Made by a program: the position numbers and the translations under genes
Shown: positions 61,818 through 64,000 of the stretch, piece by piece
How the letters are laid out: every line of letters begins with the position of its first letter
Numbering within the stretch: position 1 is the first letter of the stretch
The notes under the pieces: generated by a model
Database searches by the model: none
Told to the model about the DNA's origin: nothing
What the model saw: only the letters and a program-made list of their open reading frames with translations
From: Persicitalea sp964500445
GTDB taxonomy: Bacteria; Bacteroidota; Bacteroidia; Cytophagales; Spirosomataceae
Direction: 5' to 3'
Assembly (NCBI GenBank): GCA_964500445.1
Contig: CAZCOG010000010.1
Coordinates: 78,183 to 142,182 of the forward strand
DNA: 64,000 nt

Positions 61818-62797
61818 ATGATGGTGGCCTCCCAATTCATCAGCCAGGGACACCAGGCCAGGCAGATTCTGGGGCTCTTGCAGATTCCAAGCAGCAGCTG
61901 GTACTACCGGAGCACCGGCGGCAGGCAGGGGCCCGGGCCCAGCACCCATACCCGGACATTGGACGGCAGGCTGCTCGCCAACCGAGAGCTCGTCAGGCGA
62001 ATCGAGGAGCTTTTGCAGCAGGACTTCGTGGACTACGGCTATATCAAGGTAACCCACTGGCTGCGCCAGAACCTAAATGTGATCATCAACTTCAAGAAGG
62101 CGGCCGCCGCGCGGTATACCGGCTCATGAAGGAGAACAAACTGCTTTACAGGCAGCACCGTAGGGACAAGAAGGGCAAAACGTTCATCAAGTTCAGGGTG
62201 CCCAAGCCAGAGCTACCATTTGAGCATATGGAGGTGGATATCAAGTATATTTGGATTCACGGGAGCCGCCGGATGGCCTATTTGCTGTCGGTGATCGACA
62301 TCAAGACGCGGGCCATCCTGGGCTGGATGCTGCAGCACAGCATCCGAAAGAACGATGTGGTCAGCCTGATGCGTGCCATCGCCGCCTGGTACTGCCTGCC
62401 CACCAAAGTCACCGTCAGGAGCGACAACGGTGCGCAGTTTGAGGCAAAGATGGTGCGGGAGTGTCTGAGCGAGATGGAGATCCAGCAAGAATTCAGCCAT
62501 GTGGCTACACCGCAGGACAACGGCCATATTGAATCCTATCACTACATTGTCAAGAAGGCCGTCTGCAACGTGTACGAGTTTTTAGACCTGCGGGAGGCAA
62601 TTAAGATTATCCTCAGGTTCGTCCATTTTTACAACGAGGAGCGGCTGCATTCGGGAATTGGGTACCTTAGTCCCAACAAGTACTTTTTCAAGCTGGGCCT
62701 GAATATGCCCCCTCACTACCAGGGAAAAGACGTGAAAGTAGATTATTCGAAGAATGTTAATTTGTACCAATTTGTAGAATCCGTGTCCAAGAAATAG
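61818..62797 (+). pseudogene. IS3-family transposase OrfB, frameshifted
   Basis: The first part (to 62129) has HQARQILGLLQIPSSSWYYR and the DYGYIKVTHWLRQNLNVIIN segment. The integrase core continues in another frame from about 62113: VYRLMKENKLLYRQH, MEVDIKYIWIHGSRRMAYLL (D), VTVRSDNGAQFEAKMV (D) and DNGHIESYHYIVKK (E) show the DDE triad. The frames disagree at 62100-62115 in a GC-rich stretch (gcggccgccgcgcgg), where one missing G would explain the break. The copy is probably non-functional unless the shift is a sequence error. Confidence 0.8.
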
Positions 62798-62813
62798 GGG
62801 GTTAGACCAAAAT

Positions 62814-63153
62814 TCTCAGAACATACTACTTTCCGTTTTTTATTTTTGGCTTCTTTACTAAGCTAATGATTTTGTTGCCACAAAATGAGGAGCCACCAAT
62901 ACTTTTGTTAAGTAGGACGAAACCTACAAATGGCACAACATACATATTAGAAATTACAAAATTGGCGAAAGACATCAGTAAACTTTTTGGAGACGACATT
63001 AATGGCTTAGGCGAGGTAAAGGAGGAAGAATTTAAAGAACCTAGTTGGGTTGGACGTGTTTGGAAATTTGCAAATACAATATTTCGTCTTGTCAGCACAA
63101 ACGGACACTTTCAACTTTATATTGACCAAGAAGAAAGCCAGCAGGCAACATAA
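62814..63153 (+). pseudogene. 3' part of the IS-split accessory gene
   Basis: Removing the IS and one AAT joins codon 61456 in frame with this stretch: LEAAILRTYYFPFFIFGFFT, then MILLPQNEEPPILLLSRTKP, ITKLAKDISKLFGDDINGLG and a C-terminus FQLYIDQEESQQAT. The frame stays open across the junction to the stop at 63151. From ATG at 62866 it could also be read as a free 95-residue protein, so a separate small gene is not excluded. Confidence 0.5.
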
Positions 63154-63338
63154 GTATTTGCAAAAGCAGGGCTGGACAATAAAACATCAGCTATGTGCAA
63201 GCATCAGCAGCGGTTCGGGCTCGACGTTCAATGTTCAGCTTTAGTTCTTAACTTCAACAACATATTATCAAATGCGCATTTGTACCGGGCTGGACACTCA
63301 ATGAATTCCCTGCCTTCGCAAATACTAGAACGTTGAGC
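63153..63338. repeat. structured non-coding spacer with 19-bp inverted repeat
   Basis: agtatttgcaaaagcaggg (63153-63171) and ccctgccttcgcaaatact (63308-63326) pair at 17 of 19 positions. The stem encloses direct repeats of gggctggaca (63169-63178 and 63287-63296). Just past it GTTGAGC (63332-63338) fits the GTTRRRY core of integron attC sites, but no clear opposite RYYYAAC core was found. The rest to 63420 shows no gene. Confidence 0.55.
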
Positions 63339-63420
63339 ATTTGTGCTAAAAATCCCCGCCTACGGCAATATCCAAAACCTTATTCCCAATTATAGGACGA
63401 CACACAAACCGACAACGACT

Positions 63421-64000
63421 TGACAAAAGAACTTTATATATTTAGTGGACTTGGAGCAGACGAAAGAGTTTTTCAAAAACTTGACTTTACTGGCTTCTCA
63501 ACAACTTTTATAAAATGGCTTGTTCCTCACGAATCAGAAACAATCGAAAATTACGCAACAAGACTTCTTGACCAAATCAAGACAACTAAACCAACTCTAA
63601 TCGGACTTTCATTTGGTGGACTTATGGCAGTTGAAGTTGCTAAACAAATTGATACGGAAAAAGTAATTTTAATTGCTTCTGCCAAGACAAAAAATGAAAT
63701 ACCATTTTATTACCGTTTCGCAGGATACCTTGGACTTCACAAACTCTTGCCGACAGGACTTTTAAAAAACTCAAATTTTATAACAAACTGGTTTTTCGGG
63801 ACAAGTTCAACGTTTGACAAACAACTTTTAAAACAAATACTTATCGACACCGACCCGACTTTTTTAAAGTGGGCAATTGACAAAGTTGCTAGGTGGACAA
63901 ACAAAACGCAGACCAAAAACCTATATCATATTCATGGAACAAGTGACAGAATATTACCTTTAATATTTGTAAAATGTAACTTTTTAATTAAAAATGATGG
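63421..64000 (+). CDS. alpha/beta hydrolase, partial (runs off window)
   Basis: An open frame from a TTG at 63421 to the window end (193 codons, no stop): LTKELYIFSGLGADERVFQK, then TLIGLSFGGLMAVEVAKQID with the nucleophile elbow G-L-S-F-G-G, and LYHIHGTSDRILPL near the expected acid region. This is an alpha/beta hydrolase-fold protein of unknown substrate. No ATG precedes the conserved start, so TTG initiation is assumed. Codon use is strongly AT-rich, as in the rest of the island. Confidence 0.8.

Larger units (their letters stand above)
61458..62810 (+). mobile_element. IS3-family insertion sequence
   Basis: Ends TGTACTAGCCCCCTA (61458-61472) and TAGGGGGTTAGACCA (62795-62809) are inverted repeats matching at 12 of 15 positions. 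A 3-bp AAT flanks both sides (61455-61457 and 62811-62813). Inside are an orfA with helix-turn-helix and an orfB with the DDE core. The GC-rich coding differs sharply from the AT-rich island around it. orfB is broken, so the copy is likely inactive. Confidence 0.8.

Noticed and set aside
61200..62810. Reverse transcriptase or diversity-generating retroelement partner for the S23/Avd-type gene
   Set aside because: The only mobile-element enzyme here is an IS3 transposase with a DDE core, some 6 kb from the four-helix gene.
63332..63338. GTTGAGC as part of a true integron attC site
   Set aside because: Only one core fits. No convincing RYYYAAC partner at attC distance and no integrase in the window, so it is reported only as a resemblance.
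1..64000. tRNA, rRNA or CRISPR array
   Set aside because: No cloverleaf-like TPsiC motifs, rRNA segments or regularly spaced direct repeats were seen on reading; this was not a covariance search.

Overview
ORGANISM. The window looks like the chromosome of a Bacteroidota bacterium, order Cytophagales, probably a Dyadobacter/Spirosoma-type member. The evidence is gene content (rplM-rpsI-rpsB-tsf block, DUF4293, RicT/PSP1, GH97, tricorn-like S41 protease, FtsX-type permeases, paired sulfatases), the lack of clear Shine-Dalgarno sequences, and promoter-like TAnnTTTG elements (e.g. 3094-3125, 12024-12031, 37878-37908, 43366-43395). Genus is not resolved. No rRNA, tRNA or CRISPR array was seen. LAYOUT. 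1-3130: ribosomal proteins L13, S9, S2 and EF-Ts, minus strand. 3200-4564: Crp/Fnr regulator, DUF2892 membrane protein and rhodanese, with a perfect FNR-type box between regulator and target. 4570-16620: metabolic and housekeeping genes (lhgO, anmK, ricT-like, purD, recQ, kdsD, DUF4293, rimO, a LolA-like protein). 16700-22060: a YbjQ protein, a 121-bp MITE-like inverted repeat, and an efflux-type ABC locus (ATPase, TolC, FtsX permease) whose permease is broken by a 7-bp tandem duplication. 22065-30615: a secreted 22-residue-repeat protein, a lipoprotein, a GH1 beta-glucosidase, two sulfatases and an intact FtsX permease. Both ABC loci have sigma-54-like upstream sequences. 30842-43250: MoeB-rhodanese and XdhC (molybdenum cofactor theme), a lytic transglycosylase, a 1059-residue tricorn-like protease, cyclophilin, a Na+/solute symporter, a metallopeptidase-like protein, an amine-oxidase-like flavoprotein and a PepSY protein. 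43441-48847: GH97, a frameshifted small gene, a GNAT enzyme, and a DUF433/DUF5615 toxin-antitoxin pair lying between purH and a second copy of the purH 3' end. 49028-60168: P450, mnmH, pdxJ, yqeY-cvpA-rlmN, a four-helix-bundle (S23-type) gene inside long inverted repeats, a PiT transporter, nadA, a lipoprotein and an M28 peptidase. 60170-64000: an AT-rich accessory island with a PIN-like gene that is frameshifted at its start and split by an IS3-family element, a structured non-coding spacer with a 19-bp inverted repeat, and an alpha/beta hydrolase running off the window. THEMES. Most of the window is ordinary core chromosome. The places worth a second look are the small mobile or duplicated units (S23-type gene in inverted repeats, toxin-antitoxin pair between purH ends, MITE-like element, 24-bp tandem array, cassette-like right-hand island), the disrupted genes, and a few clear regulatory sites (FNR box, sigma-54-like promoters).
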